Shown here: in pieces, positions 16,688 through 24,970 of the stretch
Position numbering within the stretch: the stretch's first letter is position 1
How the letters are laid out: the number at the start of each line of letters is the position of its first letter
Assembly (NCBI GenBank): GCA_028819235.1
Contig: JAPPMC010000201.1
Location: forward strand, 1 to 33,025
Reading direction: 5' to 3'
Length of the DNA stretch: 33,025 nucleotides
From: Bryobacterales bacterium
Lineage (GTDB): Bacteria; Acidobacteriota; Terriglobia; Bryobacterales; UBA6623
Notes under the pieces: generated by a model
Database searches by the model: none
The model's input: only the letters and a program-made list of their open reading frames with translations
Told to the model about the DNA's origin: nothing
Made by a program: the position numbers and the translations under genes

Positions 16688-17737
16688 TCAGCGGCTGTGA
16701 ATCCGGACGTGGTCCCGGCGGACCGCGGCAAGGTTGACGGCCCCTACCTGTACCATGTCCTGCGCAAGTTCGGTCTGCAGCATTTCGACGACCTTCTGCA
16801 CGCCTGCCCGGGCATAGGCCGCCAAGCCCCACATCACTGGGCGGCAGACCAGAACCGCACTGGCGCCGAGCGCGATCGCCTTCAGCACGTCGCCTCCCCT
16901 GCGGAATCCGCCATCGATCAGGACAGGGATGCGGCCCGCTACCTCTTCGGCCACAGTAGGCAGCAAGGCCATTGGATCCGCATGGCCCTCGGCTGCGCGC
17001 GAGCCGTGGTTGGATACGACGACGGCGGCAACGCCGCGCCGAGCGGCCTCTGCGGCGTCCGGTGCGTGCATGATCCCCTTGAGCACGACAGGCGCGTCCA
17101 AGGCGGCCTTGAGCCGCTCTACCGTGTCCCAGCCAACTTGGGCCGGGCGATCGCCAGCGGCATCTCCTAGCGTTAGGCAGATTGCGGCCGCACCCGCCGT
17201 GTCGGCTTCGCGAGCACGGGCGAGCAGTGCGCCCTCGTCACGGTCCGGATAGAGCTGGCGCCAAGCGCCCGGGGCCACCGCGACGGTCTCCGAGAACGGC
17301 GTTCCGCTTCCCTCGGCGGAGACGATTGTTGCCTTCGCGGCCGCCGCCCCAGCGGCCGTCTCGCGCTCGCCCGCTGGGTGGAAGTCGGACTGGCGCGAGG
17401 CCGGCCCGACCAAGATCGGAGCGAACATCCTCTGGCCGAGAAGCTCGAGCGATAGGTCCAGCGCCTTGGTGTTGACCATCATCCTTGGGCGGAAGGTGAT
17501 GCGGTCAAATGCAGCCCGATTGCCTCCGGCAATGCGCTCGATAGCCCGCGGGCTGAGAGTCTGCCGGGCCGCAGCCTCAAGCCCCGGAACGCTCTCGAAC
17601 TCGTCCAGTGGCGTCACTCGCCGGCGGGGCGCAGCAGACTCGCGGGGCGCAATCTGGGCACTGAGGCAGGGAGTCGCAGCCATAAGGGACGCCAAGGCTG
17701 CCAGCGCCTTGCGGCGCCCGGGAACCTGTCCGCTCAT
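16688..17737 (-). CDS. FMN-dependent alpha-hydroxy-acid oxidase family protein, Tat-exported, divergent copy
   Basis: The 349-residue protein is of the glycolate oxidase/lactate dehydrogenase fold, which oxidises 2-hydroxy acids with FMN. The active-site His244 and Arg247 survive in SNHGSR (usually SNHGGR). The FMN phosphate-binding part PVLIDGGFRRGGDVLKAIALGA is intact. It is shorter than its neighbour because the loop after beta-strand 4 is collapsed (ICLTLGDAAG...). That loop normally covers the active site, so substrate range may differ. The N-terminus has twin arginines (R8-R9-K-A-L) before a hydrophobic stretch ending CLSAQ, a Tat signal fitting export of a folded flavoprotein. Its ATG overlaps the stop of the upstream oxidase (ATGA), so the two are translationally coupled. 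Confidence 0.85.
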   Translation of the reverse strand: MSGQVPGRRKALAALASLMAATPCLSAQIAPRESAAPRRRVTPLDEFESVPGLEAAARQTLSPRAIERIAGGNRAAFDRITFRPRMMVNTKALDLSLELLGQRMFAPILVGPASRQSDFHPAGERETAAGAAAAKATIVSAEGSGTPFSETVAVAPGAWRQLYPDRDEGALLARAREADTAGAAAICLTLGDAAGDRPAQVGWDTVERLKAALDAPVVLKGIMHAPDAAEAARRGVAAVVVSNHGSRAAEGHADPMALLPTVAEEVAGRIPVLIDGGFRRGGDVLKAIALGASAVLVCRPVMWGLAAYARAGVQKVVEMLQTELAQDMVQVGAVNLAAVRRDHVRIHSR

Positions 17738-18963
17738 GGGAAGTCTGTCCTGACGATCGCACCCGTAGCGGACGCCACGTCTGTTGCACCGCAGATCGCC
17801 ATCGCCTGCAGCAGCTCGGACTGCACGATTTCAAGCACCCTGGCGACTCCGGGCGCTCCGAAGGCGGCCAAACCCCAGCGGGGCACTCGGCCTAGGCAAA
17901 TGGCCGACGCTCCCAGCGCGAGTCCCTTCAGGACATCGCTGCCACGCCGGAAGCCGCTGTCGATGAGCACGGGGATGCGGCCTGCCACCGCATTGACGAT
18001 CTCGGGGAGCACTTCCAATGTCGAGGGCGCGTAATCGAGCGTGCGGCCGCCATGATTCGAGACCACGACGCCGTCCACTCCGTGCTCGATCGCGAGCAAT
18101 GCATCCTCGGCCGTGAGGATTCCCTTGGCCAGCATCGGAACGCGCACCATCGTGCGCAGCTCCTCGAAGAACTTCCACTCGTACCACATCCGACCGGATG
18201 TGAAGCGGTACCGGCCAGCGTTGCCACTGTAACGGGGAGGGCGTCTCGGACGCAGCGAGAGGTTGCGGTCATGGACCGTGCGGTCGTAGAAAGTAGCCTG
18301 TTGGTCGATCGTGACCACGATGGCTTGGGCTCCCGCTGCTTGGGCTGCTTCCAACGGCTCGCGGTTCTGCTCCAGCTCCTCGCGAGCGTAGAGCTGGAAC
18401 CACAGCGGTCCGCCGTCGGCCTTGGCGATGTCGGGAAACGGCATGCTCGACACGTGGCTGACGATCATCGGGGTCTCGGCGGCACTCCGGCAGCCCTCGT
18501 AGGTTGCGGCCTCCATGTCGGGGTGCAAGGCACCGTGTGCTGCTGACGGCGCCAGCATCAGCGGAAACGCCATAGGGGTGCCAAGCACGCTCGTCGCCGC
18601 ATCCGGGGCCGTCCCGTCGCCCACTCCGCGTAGGACGAGCTTGGCCCACTGAAAGGCCTCTCGGTTCCGGCGCAGGGTGAATTCGCTGCCGCCACCGCGG
18701 GCGGTGTAGTTAAAGGTCGCGCGATCCAGCTTCTCGAAGGCAACATCTTCAAAATCGAAGACGTCGCGCATCTCGTCTAGCCCCGGGACTCGGTCGCGCA
18801 GCCTGTACGGGTCGAGCTGGGCCCCTATCCGGCGCGATCCTGTCAGAAACGTAGCCAGGCCGACCAGGGCCTTTCGGCGGGGTAGCCCGCGCTGCCACCG
18901 TGACTCCGAGTCTCTCATTCCGCTACAGTGCCCGGCGTATCGCGCATGGGCGCAGCGAAGCAT
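17734..18963 (-). CDS. FMN-dependent alpha-hydroxy-acid oxidase, Tat-exported
   Basis: This full-length glycolate oxidase/lactate dehydrogenase family enzyme is 409 residues from 18963, or 394 from an in-frame ATG at 18918. The active-site motif SNHGGRTLD contains His304 and Arg307 (long-form numbering). Substrate- and flavin-binding segments LMLAPSAAHGALHPD, LWFQLYA and PVLIDSGFRRGSDVLKGLALGA are present. The N-terminal GLPRRKALVGLATFL is a twin-arginine signal, so the folded FMN enzyme probably acts in the periplasm, feeding electrons to O2, a quinone or a cytochrome. The start is uncertain. The -10 box TACAAT lies 21 bases before 18963, which favours that start, but 18918 gives a more ordinary signal peptide. 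It is the first gene of a two-gene operon. Confidence 0.87.
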   Translation of the reverse strand: MLRCAHARYAGHCSGMRDSESRWQRGLPRRKALVGLATFLTGSRRIGAQLDPYRLRDRVPGLDEMRDVFDFEDVAFEKLDRATFNYTARGGGSEFTLRRNREAFQWAKLVLRGVGDGTAPDAATSVLGTPMAFPLMLAPSAAHGALHPDMEAATYEGCRSAAETPMIVSHVSSMPFPDIAKADGGPLWFQLYAREELEQNREPLEAAQAAGAQAIVVTIDQQATFYDRTVHDRNLSLRPRRPPRYSGNAGRYRFTSGRMWYEWKFFEELRTMVRVPMLAKGILTAEDALLAIEHGVDGVVVSNHGGRTLDYAPSTLEVLPEIVNAVAGRIPVLIDSGFRRGSDVLKGLALGASAICLGRVPRWGLAAFGAPGVARVLEIVQSELLQAMAICGATDVASATGAIVRTDFP

Positions 18964-19295
18964 CGCCGCAAGCGTTCGCGGATGATTGTATCCGATCGGG
19001 GATCGGCTGGGGGCTGAGCAGAGCGGCTTCGTGCGTGTCCGGGTGGCGCGCCTAAGGGACGCCTAGGGCCTATTCGGAACCGCATGCTCGCAGATTCGGC
19101 GTGGAATGGGCTCGGCGGAAAACAGGACGGGACCCGGCCGGCGGGGAGTCCGCTTTCGTCGGGCAAGGAGCGTCGGCTTACCGACCTCTCACGTCCGCGG
19201 AGGGCGTCATGGACTGCGACGGGTAAGGAATCGTCAGGGCGTGCGAATTCCCGTTCTCGGCGGGCCTGCCTCGGCTCGTCCGCTGCTGCTGGGGA
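18964..19295. other. Intergenic region between the oxidase operon and the SASA esterase gene
   Basis: I see no convincing gene in this roughly 330-bp stretch; open frames give Arg/Ser-rich peptides. Near its left edge it holds the minus-strand -10 box of the oxidase operon. The rest lies downstream of the esterase gene and shows no clear terminator. Confidence 0.4.
18985..18990 (-). promoter_or_regulatory. -10 box (TACAAT) of the oxidase operon
   Basis: On the minus strand the context GGATACAATC matches the box of the second sulfatase gene almost exactly (GGATACAATCA in both). It would start transcription about 15 nt before the ATG at 18963, giving a short leader. It precedes both Tat-exported oxidase genes. 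Confidence 0.45.
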
Positions 19296-20738
19296 TCAGC
19301 GGTCGCCGGAGAAGCGCTCCAGAAATACTCGCGCAAATGCCTCGCCTGCCTGCACCATCCCGTCCGTGTTGGCATGGATGTTGCCCTCGTGGCGCGGCAA
19401 GTCCCGCAGAACAACCGCGGCGGCATTCGCGATTCTCTTGCCCACGTTCGTCTGCGCCAGCAGCACGTCGAAGGCCCCCGGCCGCCCTTGTGCGACAGGG
19501 ACTTGGTCCGGCTGGATGCCCTCCAGACTGTCCGCCAGCTCGCCTGTACGATACGTGCCGACGAGCGCCGGCAAGGACGGATGGTCCAGATCTTCACGCA
19601 GGGCGTTCACAAGCCGGTCAAGGTTCTCCGCGTAGCGCCCTGAAGCCCGCAGGTCTCGCATGTCCTTTCCGCCCTGAAGCCAGATGAAGGCCCGCAGTTG
19701 AGCATCTTCTGCGGCTAGGGCCGCCCTTGCCTTCGACAGCAATTCCTTGTACAGAGGGCCCTTGGAGGCATCGCCTGTAATCTCAGCATCTTGCCTATTC
19801 CAGCGCGGCGCCCAAGCCATGATCCCCGTGCCGCCGACGGCCTGCTTCACGATGCCAATGCGGCGTCCGGGCCAAGCGCGCGAGACAGCCCGGGCGAAGG
19901 CGATTTCGGGTCCGAACGTGAACTCGGTAATGTTCCATCCGTCGCGCTGCCTGGCCGAAGGGGCCCGGAACGGCCGCAGCGGAATCCACGCGCCGTTCTC
20001 GAACATGGCGAGGCGGCCGTCATGGCCGAAGCGCGACACGCTGTCCAGTTCGAGGCTGTTGCCCCAGCCAACCATGTTGGACTGGCCGGAAAGCAGGAAG
20101 ACCTGCATCGGTCCGGTCGGCACTCGTTGGCCATAGACTTCAATCCAGTCGATCCGCGAGCATGCCTGGCTGCGCCCCCCGGGCATCAGGTCGCTAAAGC
20201 CGACCGAGCGCACCTGCTTGAGGTTGGGCTCGGGCTCCCAAGGCCCCTCGGTGACAGTCCGGATGTCCAGCCTGCGCCATCGCGTGCTGGTGAAGGCCAG
20301 CTCGCTCACTCGCCACTGGTCCGAGGCCGGATCCGAGTGTTCGCTTACCAGCCAACTGCCGTCGGCCAAGCCGACCACCGTACGCAGAGCCCGGAATCCG
20401 GACTGTCGGCTGCGCCAGCGCACAGTGGCCGTGCCCGTCAGGTCCAGCAGCCCTCCGTCCTTCAGCGAGAGGCTGACGGCCCAAGCCGTTCGGGACAGGC
20501 CGGACCAGACGTAGTGCGGATCCCACTCCCGGGCGTCGTGGAAGCTCTTCTTGACCAGCGGCGGTCCTGGTCCGTGGACCGCGACACTCAGGTCCGGATT
20601 GGCGACATCCCTCTGGGTGAGCGGTATGGAGGGCGGGCTCGCAGTCCAGTCCTCTCGAAACACCAGCGGGGCGCGCCCGACGTCCGAAGCCTGCAGCAGA
20701 CCCGCCGCGGCGAGAGAGAGCGCTCCCAACAGTCGCAT
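19296..20738 (-). CDS. SASA-domain carbohydrate acetylesterase (sialate O-acetylesterase-like), secreted
   Basis: The 480-residue protein starts with a Sec signal (MRLLGALSLAAAGLLQA). A beta-rich N-terminal half of unknown fold precedes an SGNH/SASA esterase domain. Its nucleophile block is LLSGQSNMVGWG with Ser220; the Gly block is KQAVGGTGI, and the C-terminal NIHANTDGM carries the likely catalytic His. Relatives remove O-acetyl groups from sialic acid or from plant and algal polysaccharides. The start at 20738 was chosen because the signal peptide begins there and a TATCCT box lies six bases upstream. The frame is open to 20807, but that would overlap the divergent DUF3604 gene. Confidence 0.85.
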   Translation of the reverse strand: MRLLGALSLAAAGLLQASDVGRAPLVFREDWTASPPSIPLTQRDVANPDLSVAVHGPGPPLVKKSFHDAREWDPHYVWSGLSRTAWAVSLSLKDGGLLDLTGTATVRWRSRQSGFRALRTVVGLADGSWLVSEHSDPASDQWRVSELAFTSTRWRRLDIRTVTEGPWEPEPNLKQVRSVGFSDLMPGGRSQACSRIDWIEVYGQRVPTGPMQVFLLSGQSNMVGWGNSLELDSVSRFGHDGRLAMFENGAWIPLRPFRAPSARQRDGWNITEFTFGPEIAFARAVSRAWPGRRIGIVKQAVGGTGIMAWAPRWNRQDAEITGDASKGPLYKELLSKARAALAAEDAQLRAFIWLQGGKDMRDLRASGRYAENLDRLVNALREDLDHPSLPALVGTYRTGELADSLEGIQPDQVPVAQGRPGAFDVLLAQTNVGKRIANAAAVVLRDLPRHEGNIHANTDGMVQAGEAFARVFLERFSGDR

Positions 20739-20744
20739 GGCCAC

Positions 20745-20750
20745 AGGATA
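20745..20750 (-). promoter_or_regulatory. -10 box (TATCCT) of the SASA esterase gene
   Basis: On the minus strand TATCCT is followed by six bases and the ATG at 20738, the same geometry as for the dipeptidase and the second sulfatase. It supports the shorter start and a leaderless transcript. Confidence 0.45.
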
Positions 20751-20760
20751 GCCGAGGCCC

Positions 20761-20774
20761 GCGAAGCCCTTCGC
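20761..20774. promoter_or_regulatory. Inverted repeat between divergent promoters (operator candidate)
   Basis: GCGAAG-CC-CTTCGC is a perfect 6+6 inverted repeat with a 2-bp centre. It abuts the TACAAT box of the DUF3604 gene and lies 10 bp behind the -10 box of the SASA esterase gene, so a bound protein could control both. No adjacent regulator gene is visible. Confidence 0.35.
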
Positions 20775-20780
20775 TACAAT
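20775..20780 (+). promoter_or_regulatory. -10 box (TACAAT) of the DUF3604 gene
   Basis: TACAAT lies ten bases before the ATG at 20791, so the expected leader is only a few nucleotides and has no room for a Shine-Dalgarno sequence. Confidence 0.5.
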
Positions 20781-20790
20781 CGCCCCAGCC

Positions 20791-23169
20791 ATGAAGGACC
20801 ATGTCATTGCGCTTGCCGCGGCCAGCTTGGTTGCGCTGGCCGCCTCTTGGAGTTGCGCCGGTGCGGCAGCCGATCCTTCCGGCCGCGACGCTGCTGCCGG
20901 TCGTGTCGAGTACAGACCCGGCGCCTACATGCCCCCAGGGTTTCCGCTCGAGGGCACGGTGCGGCTGCTGACCTCTCCGGTCGCTCGGGCGGGGGAACGG
21001 CACCGGGTCCGGGTCGAATACACCGTCGGGGACAGCGGCGTGCGTGCCGGCGAGAGTCTGGAAGTGTGGAAGCACTTCACGAGCGATGTGGAGCAGTTCC
21101 AAGTGGACGATCCGGATGCGCCCGCCTACTTTGCGCTGGAGACCAGTGCTCCGCTAGCGAAATGGAAGAGGGTCGTGCACTCCAATTCGGTGCAGCGGAA
21201 CAATCCCAACGTCTTCCCCTATCGCAAGACAGTCGGAGCGCTGCTTGAGTCCGGAACGCTGACCCCGGGCACCAGGGTCCAACTCGACTTGGGCGGAGCC
21301 CGGGGCGTTCGCATGCAGCACTACGCCGAGAACCTGTTCAACTTCCGCATCGTGATCGCCGGGGAGGACGGACGGCCAAGGGACTACGGCGGAGACGCAT
21401 TCCTCAAGGTGCTGGGTGGGCGAGCCACCAAACTGCGCGTGGTTGGACCCGCATACGCCAGCGTGGGCGAGAGCTTCAGCCTCGCGTTGCTCCCGACTGA
21501 CGATTGGGAATCCTTGGCTGAAGACCATCAGGGGCAGGAGTTTGTCATCGGGGAGACAGGCCTTGCCGTAAGTCCGTTCGAGTACGATCCCGAACTTATG
21601 CACTACGTGGCTTCCAACGTAGTGGCCAGCCAGCCCGGCGTTCATCGCGTGCCCGTGCGCAGCAAGGGCGGCTCCCTGCACGGGGTCAGCAATCCGATCC
21701 GCGTGGAGGAGCACTTGGACCGCAGAGTGTACTACGGGGACCTGCACCAGCACACCTATCTTCACGATGGCCGAGGCGTCAACGAGGAGCTTTACCTGCA
21801 TGCACGGCGCAGCGGCCTGCTAGATTTCGGGGCCCTGACCCCGCACCACATGCCGCTCGGAGTCACCGGACCCTCGTACCACTTCGACAAGTTCCGTGAT
21901 CCGCGCAACAACTGGCCGGATCTCCTGCGCGCCAACCGACGGATGAACGGCTGGAAGGGCTTTGTCACGATTCCGGGCTACGAGTACAGCGTAGGGACGA
22001 GGCTTGGCGGGCACCACAACGTGATCTACAACGGCGACGCCCCCCCGACCACGATGGAGATCGATCCTTCCAAGAACCGGGCGGACGTGGGCGTGATGAT
22101 GCAGGTGCTGGAGCGTGCCCGCGTGCCTGCAATGGTGATCCCCCATATCGGCGGCGGCCCGCCCAACTGGGAACACCGCACGGATCCGCGCGTGGAGCGC
22201 AGCTTTGAGATCGCGTCCGTTCACGGCGTCTTCGAGGAGTCGTGGCAGCGGCACCTCGACGCCGGATTGCGGCTGGGCGCGACTGCCTCAGCAGACAACC
22301 ACACGGTGGGATTCGGGAACTCATACCCGGGACTGATCTACACCATGAGCAACCCGCTCACGGGGGTGTTCGCACTGGAGAGGACACGTGACGCGATTTG
22401 GGAAGGCCTGTACCAGCGCCGGACTTTCGGCGTGACCGGCAACCAGCGCGTATCGATGGATTTCAGCCTGAACGGCGAGCCGATGGGCGGCGAAGTCCCC
22501 GCTTCTCACGCCGAGACCGCCCGAATCCGGGCGCGCGTCTCGGGCACTGCGCCATTGACGCGCGTTGAGCTGGTCAAGAACGGGCGCGTGATCCACGCCC
22601 GGCATCCGTCGCGGCAGCCAGGCCCCTTGGTTCGGGTCACTTGGGGCGACAACATCTATCAGCGCCGGGCCAACGTCGGAATGGGCTCCGGAAAGATCTC
22701 GGTCGAGTCGGGAGCGCTGCGCTTGGTGCGCTTCCTTCACCGGGACCAGCAATTCGAGGAGATGCATCAGGACGAGGGCGCCATTCGCTGGCGCTCGGCG
22801 GCCACATCCAACGACCGCGACGGCATGCTCTTGAGGTTGGACGGCGCTGAAGGGTCGCTCGCCTTTCTCCTCGATGATCCGCACTTGGGCAGCATTGAGC
22901 TTGCGCTGCCGCTGGCGGATCTTGAACGCGAGGGATTCGCGCGCCTAGCCACCCGCGGCGAGAAGCCCTTTTCCCATAGCTACTTGGAGAAGATGGGAAT
23001 CGAAGCGCGCTTTCAAGTCGAGTTTGAAATGGTCCGGGAGAACGGGCCGATGGACATCGACTTCGACTTCGAAGACCGTGAGCAGCCTCGCCCGGGAGAC
23101 TACTACTACCTGCGAATGGAGCAGTTGGACGGCAACGAGGGATGGTCGAGCCCGGTGTGGGTCAATTGA
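20791..23169 (+). CDS. DUF3604 family PHP-like putative metallohydrolase, exported
   Basis: The 792-residue protein starts with a signal peptide (VIALAAASLVALAASWSCAGA). Residues up to about 310 are beta-rich and of unknown role. The DUF3604 core then begins with VYYGDLHQHTYLHDG (Asp317, His319, His321), a PHP-type HxH metal motif. TPHHM, VIPHIGG and TASADNHT follow as further likely ligands. The last 200 residues contain beta-sandwich-like segments. DUF3604 enzymes are uncharacterised; the PHP resemblance suggests phosphoester or other metal-dependent hydrolysis. It diverges from the SASA esterase gene across 52 bp with an inverted repeat between, which suggests shared control. Its stop overlaps the convergent dehydratase gene by 8 bp. 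Confidence 0.88.
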   Translation: MKDHVIALAAASLVALAASWSCAGAAADPSGRDAAAGRVEYRPGAYMPPGFPLEGTVRLLTSPVARAGERHRVRVEYTVGDSGVRAGESLEVWKHFTSDVEQFQVDDPDAPAYFALETSAPLAKWKRVVHSNSVQRNNPNVFPYRKTVGALLESGTLTPGTRVQLDLGGARGVRMQHYAENLFNFRIVIAGEDGRPRDYGGDAFLKVLGGRATKLRVVGPAYASVGESFSLALLPTDDWESLAEDHQGQEFVIGETGLAVSPFEYDPELMHYVASNVVASQPGVHRVPVRSKGGSLHGVSNPIRVEEHLDRRVYYGDLHQHTYLHDGRGVNEELYLHARRSGLLDFGALTPHHMPLGVTGPSYHFDKFRDPRNNWPDLLRANRRMNGWKGFVTIPGYEYSVGTRLGGHHNVIYNGDAPPTTMEIDPSKNRADVGVMMQVLERARVPAMVIPHIGGGPPNWEHRTDPRVERSFEIASVHGVFEESWQRHLDAGLRLGATASADNHTVGFGNSYPGLIYTMSNPLTGVFALERTRDAIWEGLYQRRTFGVTGNQRVSMDFSLNGEPMGGEVPASHAETARIRARVSGTAPLTRVELVKNGRVIHARHPSRQPGPLVRVTWGDNIYQRRANVGMGSGKISVESGALRLVRFLHRDQQFEEMHQDEGAIRWRSAATSNDRDGMLLRLDGAEGSLAFLLDDPHLGSIELALPLADLEREGFARLATRGEKPFSHSYLEKMGIEARFQVEFEMVRENGPMDIDFDFEDREQPRPGDYYYLRMEQLDGNEGWSSPVWVN

Positions 23170-24883
23170 CGGAATCGGAACCGTCGGCCGCCGCCCCCTC
23201 GGGCGCGAGGAAACGGAAGTCGCAGCCGAGGTGGGCTTGGGTGACCTGATCGAGGAAGAGCCTCCCGTAGCCCCGCCGGTAGTGCGGCGCTTGGGCCCTG
23301 CGTCCGGCCAGCCTGCGTTCAATCTCGCGCGGCCCGACTCGCAGGTCGATGCGGCGCGCCGGGACGTCGAGCTCGATCTCGTCGCCGGTGCGCACTGCCG
23401 CAAGCGGGCCGCCCACGGCCGATTCCGGGGACACGTGCAGCACGTCCGTCCCGAAGCTCGTCCCGCTCATTCGCGCGTCGGACACGCGCACGATGTCGTT
23501 GATACCGGCGCGCAACAGCTTGGCCGGGATGGGCAGGTGCCCCCACTCGGGAAAGCCCGGCCCGCCCTGAGGCCCTGCATTCTGCAGCACCAGAACGGTG
23601 TTCTCGTCCACATCGAGGTCGTCGTCGATCCGCGCGCGTAGCGTCTCGTACCGGTCGAAGACGAGCGCCTTTCCGCGATGGCGCAGCAGGTGCGGCGACG
23701 CGGCCGTCTGCTTGATGACCGCACCGTCCGGAGCCAGATTGCCGTACAGGATCGCCGTGCCCCCCTCTCGGTTCAGCGGTTCGTCCAGCGGGCGGACGAG
23801 CTTCCGGTTCGGGACTTCGACGCCTGAGAGATCCTCGGCCAGCGTCCGCCCACTCACGGTCCGGGCATCCCCGTGCAGTAGCGGCTGCAGTTCCCTCATC
23901 GCGCTGGGCAGGCCCCCGGCATAGTAGAAATCCTCCATCAGGTATCGCCCCGACGGTTTCACGTCAACGATATAGGGCGTCTCGCGAGAGAGGCGGTCAA
24001 AGTCGTTCAAGGTCAGCCGGATTCCGGCCCTTCCGGCGATTGCCAGCAAGTGCACGACGGCGTTCGTGGAGCCTCCGATGGCCATGTCCGTGCGAATCGC
24101 GTTCTCGAACGCCTCACGCGTCAGGATGCGTGACGGCGTCAGGTCTTCGCGGACCATCTCCACAATGCGCCGCCCGCTCTTCTCCGCGAACTGGTAGCGC
24201 CGGGAGTCGACCGCCGGGATAGCCGCGCCGCCCGAGAGCATCATTCCGAGGGATTCGGCCATCGAAGCCATCGTCGAGGCCGTACCCATGACCGTGCAGT
24301 GCCCTGCGCTGCGGGCGATGCAGCCCTCAAGCTCAGCCCATTGCTCCTCCCCGATCCGCCCTGCCCGCAGGGCTTCGAAAAGTTTCCGGCCGTCCGTGCC
24401 GGAGCCCAGCTCCTGCTCCTGCCAGCGGCCGGACAGCATCGGCCCCCCAGTCACCATGATCGAAGGGATGTTCGCGGAAGCTGCTCCCATCAGCTGGGCC
24501 GGCGTGGTCTTGTCGCACCCGCACAGCAGGACGACGCCGTCGATCGGGTTCGCGGTGATGGACTCCTCGACGTCCATCGACATCAGGTTGCGGAACAGCA
24601 TGGTCGTCGGCTTCATGAACATCTCGCCCAGCGAGATGGTCGGGAACTCGAGCGGAATGCCGCCGGCAGCCCAAACCCCACGCTTGACCGCCTCAGCGAC
24701 CTGGCGCAGGTGCGCGTTGCAATTGGTCAGCTCCGACCATGAGTTGCAGATCCCGATGATGGGGCGTCCGTCGAAGGCCGAATCGGTGAGGCCCTCCGAC
24801 CGAAGCCAGGCCCGGCGGGAGAGGTGCTCGTACTGGTCGCCATGGAACCAAGCCCTGCTGCGGAAGGTCTTAGGGTCTCGCAT
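23162..24883 (-). CDS. IlvD/Edd family dehydratase, sugar-acid (aldonate) type
   Basis: The 573-residue Fe-S dehydratase carries the three cluster cysteines of the family: Cys55 (ELTNCNAH), Cys123 (CGCDKTTPA) and Cys196 (GHCTVMGTASTMA). Other family segments are AIGGSTNAVVHL and SDARMSGTSFGTDVLHVSPE. The start RSRAWFHGDQYEHLSRRAWL and the GICNSWSELTNCNAH block resemble L-arabinonate/D-xylonate dehydratases more than the branched-chain amino-acid enzyme IlvD. The probable reaction is therefore aldonate to 2-keto-3-deoxy-aldonate, but sequence reading alone cannot fix the substrate. It is cytoplasmic. A TATCGT box lies nine bases before the ATG. It diverges from the PhoD-like gene. Confidence 0.9.
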   Translation of the reverse strand: MRDPKTFRSRAWFHGDQYEHLSRRAWLRSEGLTDSAFDGRPIIGICNSWSELTNCNAHLRQVAEAVKRGVWAAGGIPLEFPTISLGEMFMKPTTMLFRNLMSMDVEESITANPIDGVVLLCGCDKTTPAQLMGAASANIPSIMVTGGPMLSGRWQEQELGSGTDGRKLFEALRAGRIGEEQWAELEGCIARSAGHCTVMGTASTMASMAESLGMMLSGGAAIPAVDSRRYQFAEKSGRRIVEMVREDLTPSRILTREAFENAIRTDMAIGGSTNAVVHLLAIAGRAGIRLTLNDFDRLSRETPYIVDVKPSGRYLMEDFYYAGGLPSAMRELQPLLHGDARTVSGRTLAEDLSGVEVPNRKLVRPLDEPLNREGGTAILYGNLAPDGAVIKQTAASPHLLRHRGKALVFDRYETLRARIDDDLDVDENTVLVLQNAGPQGGPGFPEWGHLPIPAKLLRAGINDIVRVSDARMSGTSFGTDVLHVSPESAVGGPLAAVRTGDEIELDVPARRIDLRVGPREIERRLAGRRAQAPHYRRGYGRLFLDQVTQAHLGCDFRFLAPEGAAADGSDSVN

Positions 24884-24892
24884 GAACGCATT

Positions 24893-24898
24893 ACGATA
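24893..24898 (-). promoter_or_regulatory. -10 box (TATCGT) of the sugar-acid dehydratase gene
   Basis: On the minus strand TATCGT is nine bases before the ATG at 24883, and an overlapping CGTAAT would be six bases before it. Either way the leader is minimal. On the plus strand TACGAT (24892-24897) could serve the PhoD-like gene, about 75 nt upstream of its start. Confidence 0.4.
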
Positions 24899-24919
24899 GC
24901 ACCGGGACCGGCGAGAGCA

Positions 24920-24950
24920 GTCGCGCCACCGTCACACGGGAAAGCGCGAC
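24920..24950. promoter_or_regulatory. Inverted repeat in the dehydratase/PhoD divergent region
   Basis: GTCGCGC and GCGCGAC form perfect 7-bp arms separated by 17 bp, in the untranslated region expected for the PhoD-like mRNA. It could be an mRNA hairpin or a spaced operator. Confidence 0.3.
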
Positions 24951-24970
24951 GGGAGCCGCCCCCATGCCCG

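Noticed and set aside
19791..21248. Plus-strand open frame of 485 codons spanning the SASA esterase and DUF3604 starts
   Set aside because: It crosses two well-supported genes and their intergenic promoters, and is Arg/Pro/Ala-rich without motifs.
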